Part shown: in pieces, positions 19,166 to 26,386 of the stretch
How the letters are laid out: every line of letters starts with the position of its first letter
Position numbering within the stretch: the stretch's first letter is position 1
DNA from: Klebsiella pneumoniae
GTDB lineage: Bacteria > Pseudomonadota > Gammaproteobacteria > Ga0077536
DNA: 44,989 bases
Reading direction: 5' to 3'
Assembly: GCA_945876945.1 (NCBI GenBank)
Contig: CAMCQE010000017.1
Span: 1 to 44,989, forward strand
The notes under the pieces: generated by a model
Told to the model about the DNA's origin: nothing
The model's input: the letters and a program-made list of their open reading frames with translations, nothing else
Database searches by the model: none
Translations under genes and position numbers: made by a program

Positions 19166-19573
19166 ATGGAACCTGCTATGAACGCCGTCAGGCCTTTGAT
19201 CGTGTTGGTCGACGACGCGAGCTCACTGAGATCATTTTTTGAACGAATCGCGGCTGCCATGGATATTGAGCCCGTAGCGTTTGCCTCAGCCGCCGCGGCC
19301 ATTCCGCTACTCAGCGAACGCAAGCCAGCCCTGATATTTCTCGACCTCATCATGCCCGAGAAAGACGGCCTCACATTCCTCCAGGAGTTGCGGGCCATGC
19401 CACTGCATCACGACACTGCTGTAGTCATTGTCACTTCCAAGGACTATGCCCAGGACCGCGCGACGGCAAAGAGCCTTGGCGTTATGGATTATTTGATTAA
19501 ACCTCTCACCACACAGACCTTGCGCGAGGCTATCGCCAAAGCAACGGCTAGCACTGCGGTGGCACCTGAATGA
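19166..19573 (+). CDS. Receiver-only response regulator
   Basis: 135 residues made of a single CheY-like receiver domain and no output domain. The acidic pair is D16-D17, the phosphorylated aspartate D60 (FLDLIMPEKDG), the switch threonine T90 (VIVTSKDY) and the conserved lysine K112 (YLIKPL). An internal ATG at 19178 is an alternative start. Its stop overlaps the start of the metallo-beta-lactamase-fold gene by 4 bp, so the two are made together. No histidine kinase is adjacent. A signalling role upstream of the hydrolase is inference. Confidence 0.9.
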   Translation: MEPAMNAVRPLIVLVDDASSLRSFFERIAAAMDIEPVAFASAAAAIPLLSERKPALIFLDLIMPEKDGLTFLQELRAMPLHHDTAVVIVTSKDYAQDRATAKSLGVMDYLIKPLTTQTLREAIAKATASTAVAPE

Positions 19574-20478
19574 GTCGCGCAACGGTCAGGTTTTGGGGAG
19601 TGAGGGGCTCGCATGCGGCGCCCCATGCAACCCATCTTGGGGTGGGGGGGAACACTTCCTGTGTCGAAGTACGCGCGGGCGACCATCTGATCGTTTGTGA
19701 TGGCGGGACCGGTTTAATCCCGTTGGGCAACGAACTCCTTGCCCAGAGCGAAATTCGTGAACTGCTCGTGCTCTTTACCCACTACCACTGGGATCACATT
19801 TGCGGCTTGCCGTTTTTTGTCCCCGCATTTTTACCCCAATGGCAGCTGAAGTTTTTTGGTCCCGGTCAGACCGCTTCAGAAATCCAGCGGCATCTCTCTA
19901 ACCAGATGAAGGCCCCGTACTTTCCGGTGGAGACCGGCAACTGGATGGCGGCCATCGAATATCTCGAGCCCTCGGCTGCCGGTCTTGCGTATGGACCCAT
20001 GCACGTCAGCTATCAGAGCGTTCATCACCCGGGCGTGACCTACGGTTATCGGATCGCGGTTGGAGACAAGACCGTGGTTTATGTGTCGGACAACGAAGTC
20101 GATTTTATGCATGCCGCAATTGAGCAACGGGCAGGCGAGTTCAGCGCTGATGAGCGGGAACAAATGACCGCCATCGCCGAAGAAGAGCGCAACGCCGACC
20201 TTAACTTTATTCGCGGCGCCGACATCCTCATCCACGACGCCCAGTACACGCCCGAGGACTACACTAAGAAGCGCGGTTGGGGCCACTCGTGCTACATCGA
20301 CACCGTGAACTACGCGATTGATGCCGGCGTAAAAGCACTTTATCTCTTTCACCATGACCCTGCGCATGACGACGGAAAGGTGGCCGAAATGCATCAGCAC
20401 TGCCTGGAAATCATCCGACATCGTGGGGCTCAATTAATTTGTACGATTGCCCGCGAGGGCTTGGTTGTGGAGCTGTAG
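19570..20478 (+). CDS. Metallo-beta-lactamase-fold hydrolase
   Basis: A 302-residue cytosolic MBL-fold protein. The metal motif is THYHWDH (H71, H73, D75, H76), further ligands are likely in VHHPGVTYGY and VSDNEVD, and a late LFHHDP element is present. The fold is closer to RNase Z/phosphodiesterase-like MBL proteins than to lactamases. The substrate cannot be stated. The 4-bp overlap with the upstream receiver suggests the pair works as one signalling unit, perhaps with the hydrolase as output. thiS follows 6 bp later. Confidence 0.85.
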   Translation: MSRATVRFWGVRGSHAAPHATHLGVGGNTSCVEVRAGDHLIVCDGGTGLIPLGNELLAQSEIRELLVLFTHYHWDHICGLPFFVPAFLPQWQLKFFGPGQTASEIQRHLSNQMKAPYFPVETGNWMAAIEYLEPSAAGLAYGPMHVSYQSVHHPGVTYGYRIAVGDKTVVYVSDNEVDFMHAAIEQRAGEFSADEREQMTAIAEEERNADLNFIRGADILIHDAQYTPEDYTKKRGWGHSCYIDTVNYAIDAGVKALYLFHHDPAHDDGKVAEMHQHCLEIIRHRGAQLICTIAREGLVVEL

Positions 20479-20484
20479 GCGATA

Positions 20485-20682
20485 GTGGAAGTCACAGTAA
20501 ATGGTACGCAGCAAGTGGTGCCCGATAAGTGCTCGATAACGGCGCTTGTTGCGCTGCTTGAGATTAAAGGCAGAATCGCGGTCGAAATTGACGGCGAGCT
20601 GATACCCAAAAGCGAGCACGCCGAGCGTCGCCTAAACGCGGGTGAACGCGTTGAAATTGTGCACGCCATCGGCGGCGGTTAA
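20485..20682 (+). CDS. thiS: Thiamine biosynthesis sulfur carrier ThiS
   Basis: A 65-residue ubiquitin-like sulfur carrier. It ends in the required diglycine (IGGG); the C-terminal Gly is adenylated and thiocarboxylated to donate sulfur for the thiazole ring. The N-terminal VTVNG strand and the ALVALLEI helix are typical. The start is GTG 20485, 6 bp after the MBL gene. thiG follows, as usual. Confidence 0.92.
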   Translation: MEVTVNGTQQVVPDKCSITALVALLEIKGRIAVEIDGELIPKSEHAERRLNAGERVEIVHAIGGG

Positions 20683-20715
20683 TCCACCCCATTACCTAAC
20701 GTCAGGAGGCCGCGA

Positions 20716-21516
20716 ATGATGATGGTAGAACAACAAGACGATCCTTTTGTAGTCGCTGGCACGGTCTATCCGTCCCGGTTATTGGTCGGTACGGGCAAAT
20801 ATCGCGATATGGAAGAAACCCGTCTGGCGATCGAGGCCAGCGGCGCGAATATCGTGACCGTTGCGGTGCGCCGAACCAATCTCGGCCAGCACGCCGGCGA
20901 GCCCAACCTGTTGGACGTCATCGATCCCGCCAAGTACACGATCCTGCCCAATACCGCTGGCTGCTACGACGCCGATTCCGCCGTGCGAACCTGTCGTCTC
21001 GCGCGCGAACTGCTGGATGGTCATCGGCTGGTCAAACTTGAAGTACTGGCCGACCAGCGCACGCTCTACCCCAATATCCTTGAAACGCTCAAAGCGGCAG
21101 AGTCGCTGGTAGCCGACGGCTTTGACGTGATGGTCTACACCACCGACGACCCAATTCTCGCCAAGCGCCTGGAAGAGATTGGCTGTGTGGCCATCATGCC
21201 GCTGGCCGCACCGATTGGCTCCGGGCTCGGGATCCAGAACCGCTACACGCTGCGTGAAATTATCGAGCAGGCGAAGGTTCCCGTGATCGTTGACGCCGGT
21301 GTCGGGACAGCCTCAGACGCCAGTATCGCCATGGAGCTGGGCTGCGACGGCGTGCTCATGAATACCGCCATCGCCGAAGCCGGATACCCCGTCATGATGG
21401 CGAGCGCTATGAGCCATGCGATTAAGGCAGGACGTCTTGCGTATCGTGCCGGCCGCATGCCGCGGCGAGCCTATGCGTCGGCGTCGTCTCCGATTGACGG
21501 TCGTTTCCACGCTTAA
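20716..21516 (+). CDS. thiG: Thiazole synthase ThiG
   Basis: A 266-residue TIM-barrel enzyme that condenses DXP, ThiS-thiocarboxylate and dehydroglycine to thiazole phosphate. Family segments are [20 protein letters not shown] (Schiff-base lysine region), [15 protein letters not shown], and [15 protein letters not shown] full AGGAGG ribosome-binding site sits at 20704-20709, 6 nt before ATG 20716. thiS-thiG-trmB is the same order as in Pseudomonas. No TPP riboswitch is seen immediately upstream; any control would act from further up. Confidence 0.96.
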   Translation: MMMVEQQDDPFVVAGTVYPSRLLVGTGKYRDMEETRLAIEASGANIVTVAVRRTNLGQHAGEPNLLDVIDPAKYTILPNTAGCYDADSAVRTCRLARELLDGHRLVKLEVLADQRTLYPNILETLKAAESLVADGFDVMVYTTDDPILAKRLEEIGCVAIMPLAAPIGSGLGIQNRYTLREIIEQAKVPVIVDAGVGTASDASIAMELGCDGVLMNTAIAEAGYPVMMASAMSHAIKAGRLAYRAGRMPRRAYASASSPIDGRFHA

Positions 21517-21523
21517 TGCGCAA

Positions 21524-22219
21524 GTGAGTGACGACGACATCCTCTCCGCCGGTGGCGCATTACGCACGACCCGGAGCTACGTGCGTCGCGAAGGCCGCAT
21601 AACCGAGGCGCAGCGCAGAGCACTCTACGAATTGCTGCCGGGGCGTGAGTGGCCGGCCGACGCACTGAGCGTTGCCGATGTCACTGGGCGCCACGCGCCA
21701 CTGTCGCTCGAAATCGGCGCGGGCGATGGCGAAAACATTCTGGCGCTGGCGGCACGCTTTCCTGAGGAAGATTTCATCGCTTGCGAAGTGCATGGTCCCG
21801 GTGTGGGGCATTTGCTTTTGGGCGCGGAACATCTGGGCCTGCGAAACCTCTGGATTGCCCGGCAGGATGCGCACGACCTGTTGGCCAAATTGCCGGCGCA
21901 GGCGCTCCACTGCACCTACCTTTTCTTTCCCGATCCATGGCCTAAAAAGCGGCACCTCAAACGGCGCATTTTTCAGGCGCCTTTGCTGGATGCGCTGACG
22001 CGGGCGATGAGTGCCCACGGCCGTCTGCTGGTGGCGACCGATGTGGCCGACTACGCGCAGTGGATGCTGGATCAGGCCGCCGCGGCGCCGCAGTGGCGCA
22101 ATCTCGCCGGTGCGGGAAAGTTAAGCCCCAGGCTTAAACGGCGCGTGCTGACCAAATTTGAACGCCGCGCCCTGCGGGATGGGCGGAGCATTCACGACTT
22201 TGTCTTTGCGCCTGTTTAA
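21524..22219 (+). CDS. trmB: tRNA (guanine-N7)-methyltransferase TrmB
   Basis: Methylates G46 in the tRNA variable loop using SAM. Conserved blocks are RSYVRREGRIT near the N-terminus, LEIGAGDGENI (SAM-binding), EVHGPGVGHLL, LFFPDPWPKKRHLKRRI, and the C-terminal LTKFERRALRDG. The frame is open upstream into thiG, but GTG 21524, 7 bp after the thiG stop, gives 231 residues and the expected N-terminus. The stop overlaps the convergent yrfG-like gene by 4 bp. Confidence 0.94.
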   Translation: MSDDDILSAGGALRTTRSYVRREGRITEAQRRALYELLPGREWPADALSVADVTGRHAPLSLEIGAGDGENILALAARFPEEDFIACEVHGPGVGHLLLGAEHLGLRNLWIARQDAHDLLAKLPAQALHCTYLFFPDPWPKKRHLKRRIFQAPLLDALTRAMSAHGRLLVATDVADYAQWMLDQAAAAPQWRNLAGAGKLSPRLKRRVLTKFERRALRDGRSIHDFVFAPV

Positions 22220-22890
22220 GCCCGAGCGCTGCGCGCCCAAAGGGGCTTGAGTTCATCGAGCTGGTTGACGGACGGGAAGTCCGGAAACTCGCGCAACGCG
22301 CCGCTACTGCTGGGCTTGGTGACGCCATAGAGTTCTGCAATCCCCCAGTTCCGGGCGGCCTGTAGTACGGCAAGATTGTCGTCTACGAACAAGGTTCGCG
22401 CCGGATCGAATCCAAACTCCTGCTGCAGCGAGTCCCAAAATCCGCCCTGTTCTTTCGGCAGCCCGTATTCATGTGAGCTCCGCATTGCGCTGAAGAATGG
22501 CGCCATCGCGGTGCGTTCCAATTTGAGTTGCAGACTGCGTGGATGGGCATTGGTCGCAAGAATGCAGGGAATGCCCAGTGCCGCTAGATGCGAGAGAAAA
22601 TCGGCGGTGCCCGGCCGCATCCGAATCAGTCCGGACTGTTCGTGCTCAACCTCGTGCAGCGAGATTGAAAACACCTCACTCCAGTGATCCAGACAGTACC
22701 AGCGCAAATTGCCTTGTTCTTCGGCGATCGTGTTGACGACGTGCTGCCGCGCTGCTTGCTGCGCCATGCCCGTTCGTTCAGCGACCCGCCTTGGCAATGC
22801 GTGGTTCCAGACCTGATCGTCAAAGTGGAGGTCCAACAAGGTGCCATCCATGTCGACGATGACCACTGCCGGCTCAGCAGATTCGCTCAC
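22216..22890 (-). CDS. yrfG: HAD-family GMP/IMP nucleotidase (YrfG-like)
   Basis: A 224-residue HAD hydrolase with DMDGTLLDL (nucleophile D13, acid D15), LATNAHPRSLQLKLE (motif II), the lysine in GLPKEQ, and TLFVDDNLAVLQAA (motif IV). The WYCLDHWSEVF segment and overall alignment match E. coli YrfG, a purine nucleoside monophosphate 5'-nucleotidase. It is convergent with trmB. It has no close operon partner; the Sel1-repeat gene ends upstream of its start, with about 80 bp between. Confidence 0.87.
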   Translation of the reverse strand: MSESAEPAVVIVDMDGTLLDLHFDDQVWNHALPRRVAERTGMAQQAARQHVVNTIAEEQGNLRWYCLDHWSEVFSISLHEVEHEQSGLIRMRPGTADFLSHLAALGIPCILATNAHPRSLQLKLERTAMAPFFSAMRSSHEYGLPKEQGGFWDSLQQEFGFDPARTLFVDDNLAVLQAARNWGIAELYGVTKPSSSGALREFPDFPSVNQLDELKPLWARSARA

Positions 22891-22969
22891 GTAACACCTC
22901 TTGAGTTTGATTGATGCACCGATTGTCCCTCATGAGTGAGTCCCTGGTACCGGGCTTGTGGCCGGTCAC

Positions 22970-24055
22970 TCATTCTTGCGATTCGGGTGTCGTCACTGAC
23001 GCCGCTGTTGGCCTGATGCGCGCTTTGAGCGCCCGCACCCGCGCTTCCACTCGATGTTGCTCGTCCCCGGTGAGTGCTTTCATTACCACCGAGGTTCGTT
23101 CGGTCGCGTCTTGGTCTCCCTGCAACGCGCCTAGCGAATACCACGCCGCGGACTCGACCAAATCCCGCGTCACCCCAAGGCCCGCAGCATAGAAGTCGCC
23201 CATTTGCCGCTGAGCCAGACCAAAATTCTGGAACGCGGCCTGATTCACCCAAAACCGCCCCTCTTCGGCGTCCTGCTTCAGGCCTGTACCGGTGGTGTAC
23301 ATCATCCCCAGCGCCGACTGGGCTTCCGCACGGCCGTTTTCGGCGAGTTTACGAAACAGTTTCAGCGCGCCTGCGACGTGGCTTTCATCCGGGGCGTGCT
23401 GGAGATGGACCCGCGCCAGCATGAGTTCCGCATCCGGATGGCTGTCGCCCAGCGATTCCAGCAGCGAAATCGCGCGCGGTTCGTCCGGCGCGACACCCTT
23501 GCCTTCCAGTAGCAACAGCGCAAGGTTGAATTTCGCCTCTTTCACGCCCTGCGCAGCAGCCTGTTCAAACCAATGCGCCGCCATCGCCGGATTACCGCCC
23601 CCGGCGGTGCCACGGAAATACAGCATGCCCAGATAAAATTTGGCTTCCGCATCGCCGAGCTTGGCTGATTTTTCGAGCCAGCCGGCAGCTTTCACGCGGT
23701 CGACTTCAACGCCATACCCGCGGAGATAAATCATGCCCAGGTTGTACATCGCGCCGGGCAAACCCTGAGCCGCCGCCTTATCGAACCAGCCGTGGGCCGC
23801 TTGCGGGTCGCGGGGGCGGCCTTTGCCGCGTAAAAGCAGTACCCCCAGATTATTCTGCGCCACCGCGTTGCCTGCGTTTGCCGAGATTTCAAACGCGCTC
23901 GCGGCGCCCGCAAAATCGCCGCGGGCCATCAGCGCCGCTGCTGAATCGCTCGCTTCGCTTGGCCAAATCGCCAGCCAGGAAACCGCTGCCATCAAGCTCA
24001 GTTGCAGGGCGTGGCGCATCGGGTGCGGACGGGTTCTGGGTGATTGCTTGGGCAT
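22970..24055 (-). CDS. Secreted Sel1-repeat (TPR-like) protein
   Basis: 361 residues. The second Met (residue 13) starts a signal peptide (MRHALQLSLMAAVSWLA...SEASDSA), so 24019 may be the true start. After it come about seven Sel1-like repeats of roughly 36 residues with the pattern A..LG.LY..G.GV..D...A..W...AA.QG. Such solenoids serve as protein scaffolds. No specific function can be given. It lies alone on the minus strand and is divergent from the MNIO cluster. Confidence 0.82.
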   Translation of the reverse strand: MPKQSPRTRPHPMRHALQLSLMAAVSWLAIWPSEASDSAAALMARGDFAGAASAFEISANAGNAVAQNNLGVLLLRGKGRPRDPQAAHGWFDKAAAQGLPGAMYNLGMIYLRGYGVEVDRVKAAGWLEKSAKLGDAEAKFYLGMLYFRGTAGGGNPAMAAHWFEQAAAQGVKEAKFNLALLLLEGKGVAPDEPRAISLLESLGDSHPDAELMLARVHLQHAPDESHVAGALKLFRKLAENGRAEAQSALGMMYTTGTGLKQDAEEGRFWVNQAAFQNFGLAQRQMGDFYAAGLGVTRDLVESAAWYSLGALQGDQDATERTSVVMKALTGDEQHRVEARVRALKARIRPTAASVTTPESQE

Positions 24056-24265
24056 GAAAAGTGGTTCGTGCTTGATCTCGGATATCAGGCCACCCGGGCC
24101 TCACCTGATGCTCGGATAGACTTGCTCAAGAGCCAGTAATACCATCGTTTGCGCCGGGCCCAAAGGTCTTGCTCGATGGCTTCAAGCCGCCTCTCAAGAG
24201 ACCTTGAATCAGCGCGAGGGCGCGGCCTTTTCATTCGTGCAATCGTTTCACCGGAGGAAGGTCAG

Positions 24266-24580
24266 ATGAAAAAGAACACGCTAAAGCCCGTCGCGATGGC
24301 CATTGGCTCATCAGTGGTGCTCGCACTTTCAGTGGGTGCCAGCGCGGCAGAAAATCCGTTTCAGATGATTGAGTTTGGTACCGCCGTAACGGTCGCCTCG
24401 GAAGCCGTGGATATGCAGGGTAACAAAGTCAAAATCAACGATGAAACCGGATTTAGCTACGGTGGCGATATTCAGGGCAAATACGCCAGCGGCAAGCTTG
24501 GCACTGGCACGAAAGACCCGGCCGTTTGCGGCACTTTCAGCGGCGCCAGCTGCGCCATGACGCATTTGAAGAAGGAATAA
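24266..24580 (+). CDS. Small exported precursor peptide of the MNIO cluster (HvfA/BufA-like)
   Basis: 104 residues with an excellent GGAGG ribosome-binding site just upstream (24252-24256). Residues 1-27 form a Sec-type signal peptide ending VGASA. The mature part opens with AENPFQMIEFGTA, which recalls the ENPF.M.EL start of HvfA-type precursors in DUF692 (MNIO) clusters. Unlike those, there are no repeated Cys-Gly units. Only two cysteines remain, C88 and C96, in VCGTFSGASC near the C-terminus. It is directly followed by the MNIO and DUF2063 genes, so it is most likely their substrate. The modification and any metal-binding role are inferred. Confidence 0.75.
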   Translation: MKKNTLKPVAMAIGSSVVLALSVGASAAENPFQMIEFGTAVTVASEAVDMQGNKVKINDETGFSYGGDIQGKYASGKLGTGTKDPAVCGTFSGASCAMTHLKKE

Positions 24581-24600
24581 GCCTGCTGTTGACGCAGGAC

Positions 24601-25470
24601 ATGGCCGGCGGCGGCGGTCGCGTGGACCCTCAGGTATGGGGGGCCGGTCTTGGCTTACGGCGGGCTCATCTGGGCCCGCTCCTCGAAGAAATCCCGTCCG
24701 CAATCCAGTTCATGGAAGTCGCGCCCGAAAATTGGCTGGGCGTCGGTGGCCGCCTGGGCCGCACGTTTGCCCAGCTCGCCGAGCGGGTGCCGATGGTCTG
24801 CCATGGTTTGTTGCTGAATCTGGGCGGCCCCGACCCGATCGACGTTGATTTCCTCCGTCGGCTAAAGCCATTTCTGGCGCAGCATCGCATTCGCTGCTAC
24901 AGCGACCATCTTTCCTTCTGCGGTGACCGCGGCCTGCTGTACGAACTGCTCCCGATACCGTTTACCGTCGAAGCCGTGCGCCATGTGGCGGCGCGAATTC
25001 GCTTGGTTCAGGACGTGCTGGAGCAGCACATCGCCATCGAAAATGCCTCCTACTACTGCACCTTGGCGGAGGATCTGCCCGAAATTGAATTTATCAACGC
25101 GGTATTGGCCGAGGCAGATTGCGGCCTCCTGCTGGACCTGAACAACGTCTACGTGAACAGCCAGAACCATGGCTATGACCCCGTCAGGTTTCTGGAGGCC
25201 CTGCCTGCCGAGCGCATCACTTATGCGCATATTGCGGGGCATTGGGTGGCTGACGACGGACTCATCATCGACACCCACGGCGCGCCGGTCGTGGACCCCG
25301 TATGGCAACTGCTCGGGCACGCCTTTGAGCAGTTCGGTGTGTTTCCCACCTTGCTCGAGCGCGACGAAAACATTCCGGCGTTACCGGAGGTCCTGAGTGA
25401 GATTGCGGCGCTTACGGCGCTTCAACTCGCGCACGGTCACAGCGCTGCACAAGGCCATGGACGTGGCTGA
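24601..25470 (+). CDS. bufB: Multinuclear non-heme iron oxidase (MNIO, DUF692), BufB/HvfB-like
   Basis: 289 residues, TIM-barrel DUF692 family. MNIO enzymes modify cysteines in RiPP precursors (for example MbnB, and thiooxazole formation in bufferins). The metal-ligand set looks complete: E39/N44 in FMEVAPENW, H69 in CHGLLLN, D102-H103 in YSDHLSF, E147-N148, D179/N181 in LLDLNNVY, H210 and H214 in AHIAGHW, D224/H226 in IDTHG, and E253/D255 in LERDENIP. The frame is open back to 24526, inside the precursor gene; ATG 24601 gives the normal family length. The next gene overlaps its 3' end. Sequence supports an active enzyme; the substrate follows from context. Confidence 0.9.
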   Translation: MAGGGGRVDPQVWGAGLGLRRAHLGPLLEEIPSAIQFMEVAPENWLGVGGRLGRTFAQLAERVPMVCHGLLLNLGGPDPIDVDFLRRLKPFLAQHRIRCYSDHLSFCGDRGLLYELLPIPFTVEAVRHVAARIRLVQDVLEQHIAIENASYYCTLAEDLPEIEFINAVLAEADCGLLLDLNNVYVNSQNHGYDPVRFLEALPAERITYAHIAGHWVADDGLIIDTHGAPVVDPVWQLLGHAFEQFGVFPTLLERDENIPALPEVLSEIAALTALQLAHGHSAAQGHGRG

Positions 25471-26239
25471 GCCGGGCTTTCTCAAATTACAGCGAGCGTT
25501 CACGGACCACCTCCGCAACCCTGCTCAAGTTGCGCCACCACCGCTCCCTGAAGCGCGCCTCGCGGTCTACCGCGACGCTGTGTTTCTGAATATTGAGCGC
25601 TTCATGCGAGATAACTTTCCGCGTTTGGCGGCGGTGCTACCGGCCGCAATCTGGCAGGGGCTCATGCGTGATTACATCGTTCGCCACGCCGCCCGGACGC
25701 CCCTGTTTGTGGAACTGCTCTCGGAGTTTCTCGCGTATCTGGAACGCGAACGGCAGGAGCCCTCGGACCCGCTTTGGCTACGAGAACTGGCGCATTTCGA
25801 CTGGCTCGAAAACACGCTGGCCAGCGATATGCGTGAATTTGAAAGCGGGTCCGCGACCCTGCCCCCACCGCTGATGACTCACGCGTTGGCGGTCAACCCG
25901 GTGCATCAACTCGTGCGCTACGTCTTTCCCGTTCACGCAATCAGTGTCGAGTACTTGCCCGCCGAGCCCCCGCCGATAGCCACGCTTCTGCTGGCCTTTC
26001 GGGCGCCGTCCGATGAGTTCGCAGTGCTCGACCTAAACGACGCCTCTGCCGAGTTATTTGTGGCGATCCGTGAAGGCCTCGCGCCACACGAGGCGCTTGA
26101 CGCGATTGCCGAAGCCATGGGGCATCGCGCTCCTGCGCAACTGATGGCCTTCGGTGAGAAAATGATTCAGCGCTGGTATGAACTTGGGCTCGTTCTTGGC
26201 GTCAGACCGGATGGCCAGACCCAGCCCATCGTGGACTGA
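25457..26239 (+). CDS. bufC: DUF2063 partner protein of the MNIO enzyme (BufC/HvfC-like)
   Basis: 260 residues from ATG 25457; GTG 25397 is an alternative that would overlap the MNIO gene by 74 bp. The N-terminal DUF2063 domain is recognised by LKLQRAFTDHLRNP, ARLAVYRDAVFLNIERFMRDNFPRLAAVL and FVELLSEFLAYLE. The C-terminal half holds a second small domain. Proteins of this family pair with DUF692 enzymes as RRE-like precursor-binding partners; older annotations call them DNA-binding. The overlap with the MNIO gene supports a shared complex. It is the last gene of the cluster. Confidence 0.86.
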   Translation: MDVAEPGFLKLQRAFTDHLRNPAQVAPPPLPEARLAVYRDAVFLNIERFMRDNFPRLAAVLPAAIWQGLMRDYIVRHAARTPLFVELLSEFLAYLERERQEPSDPLWLRELAHFDWLENTLASDMREFESGSATLPPPLMTHALAVNPVHQLVRYVFPVHAISVEYLPAEPPPIATLLLAFRAPSDEFAVLDLNDASAELFVAIREGLAPHEALDAIAEAMGHRAPAQLMAFGEKMIQRWYELGLVLGVRPDGQTQPIVD

Positions 26240-26386
26240 GTCAGGATCGCCCGATTCCAAAGTGCTCCACCGATGCGTGTGGCTGTGGCATGATCCGGAT
26301 CACCTCGGGCTTGGTTCTCAATCAGACGAGGGGCAGATGCCGGTCGCGGGCCGGGGCAGCTTCTTCGAATAAACCCCAAGGCACAG

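Noticed and set aside
20400-20716. TPP riboswitch before thiS/thiG
   Set aside because: thiS starts 6 bp after the upstream gene and the 33-bp gap before thiG has only a ribosome-binding site; there is no room for a THI box.
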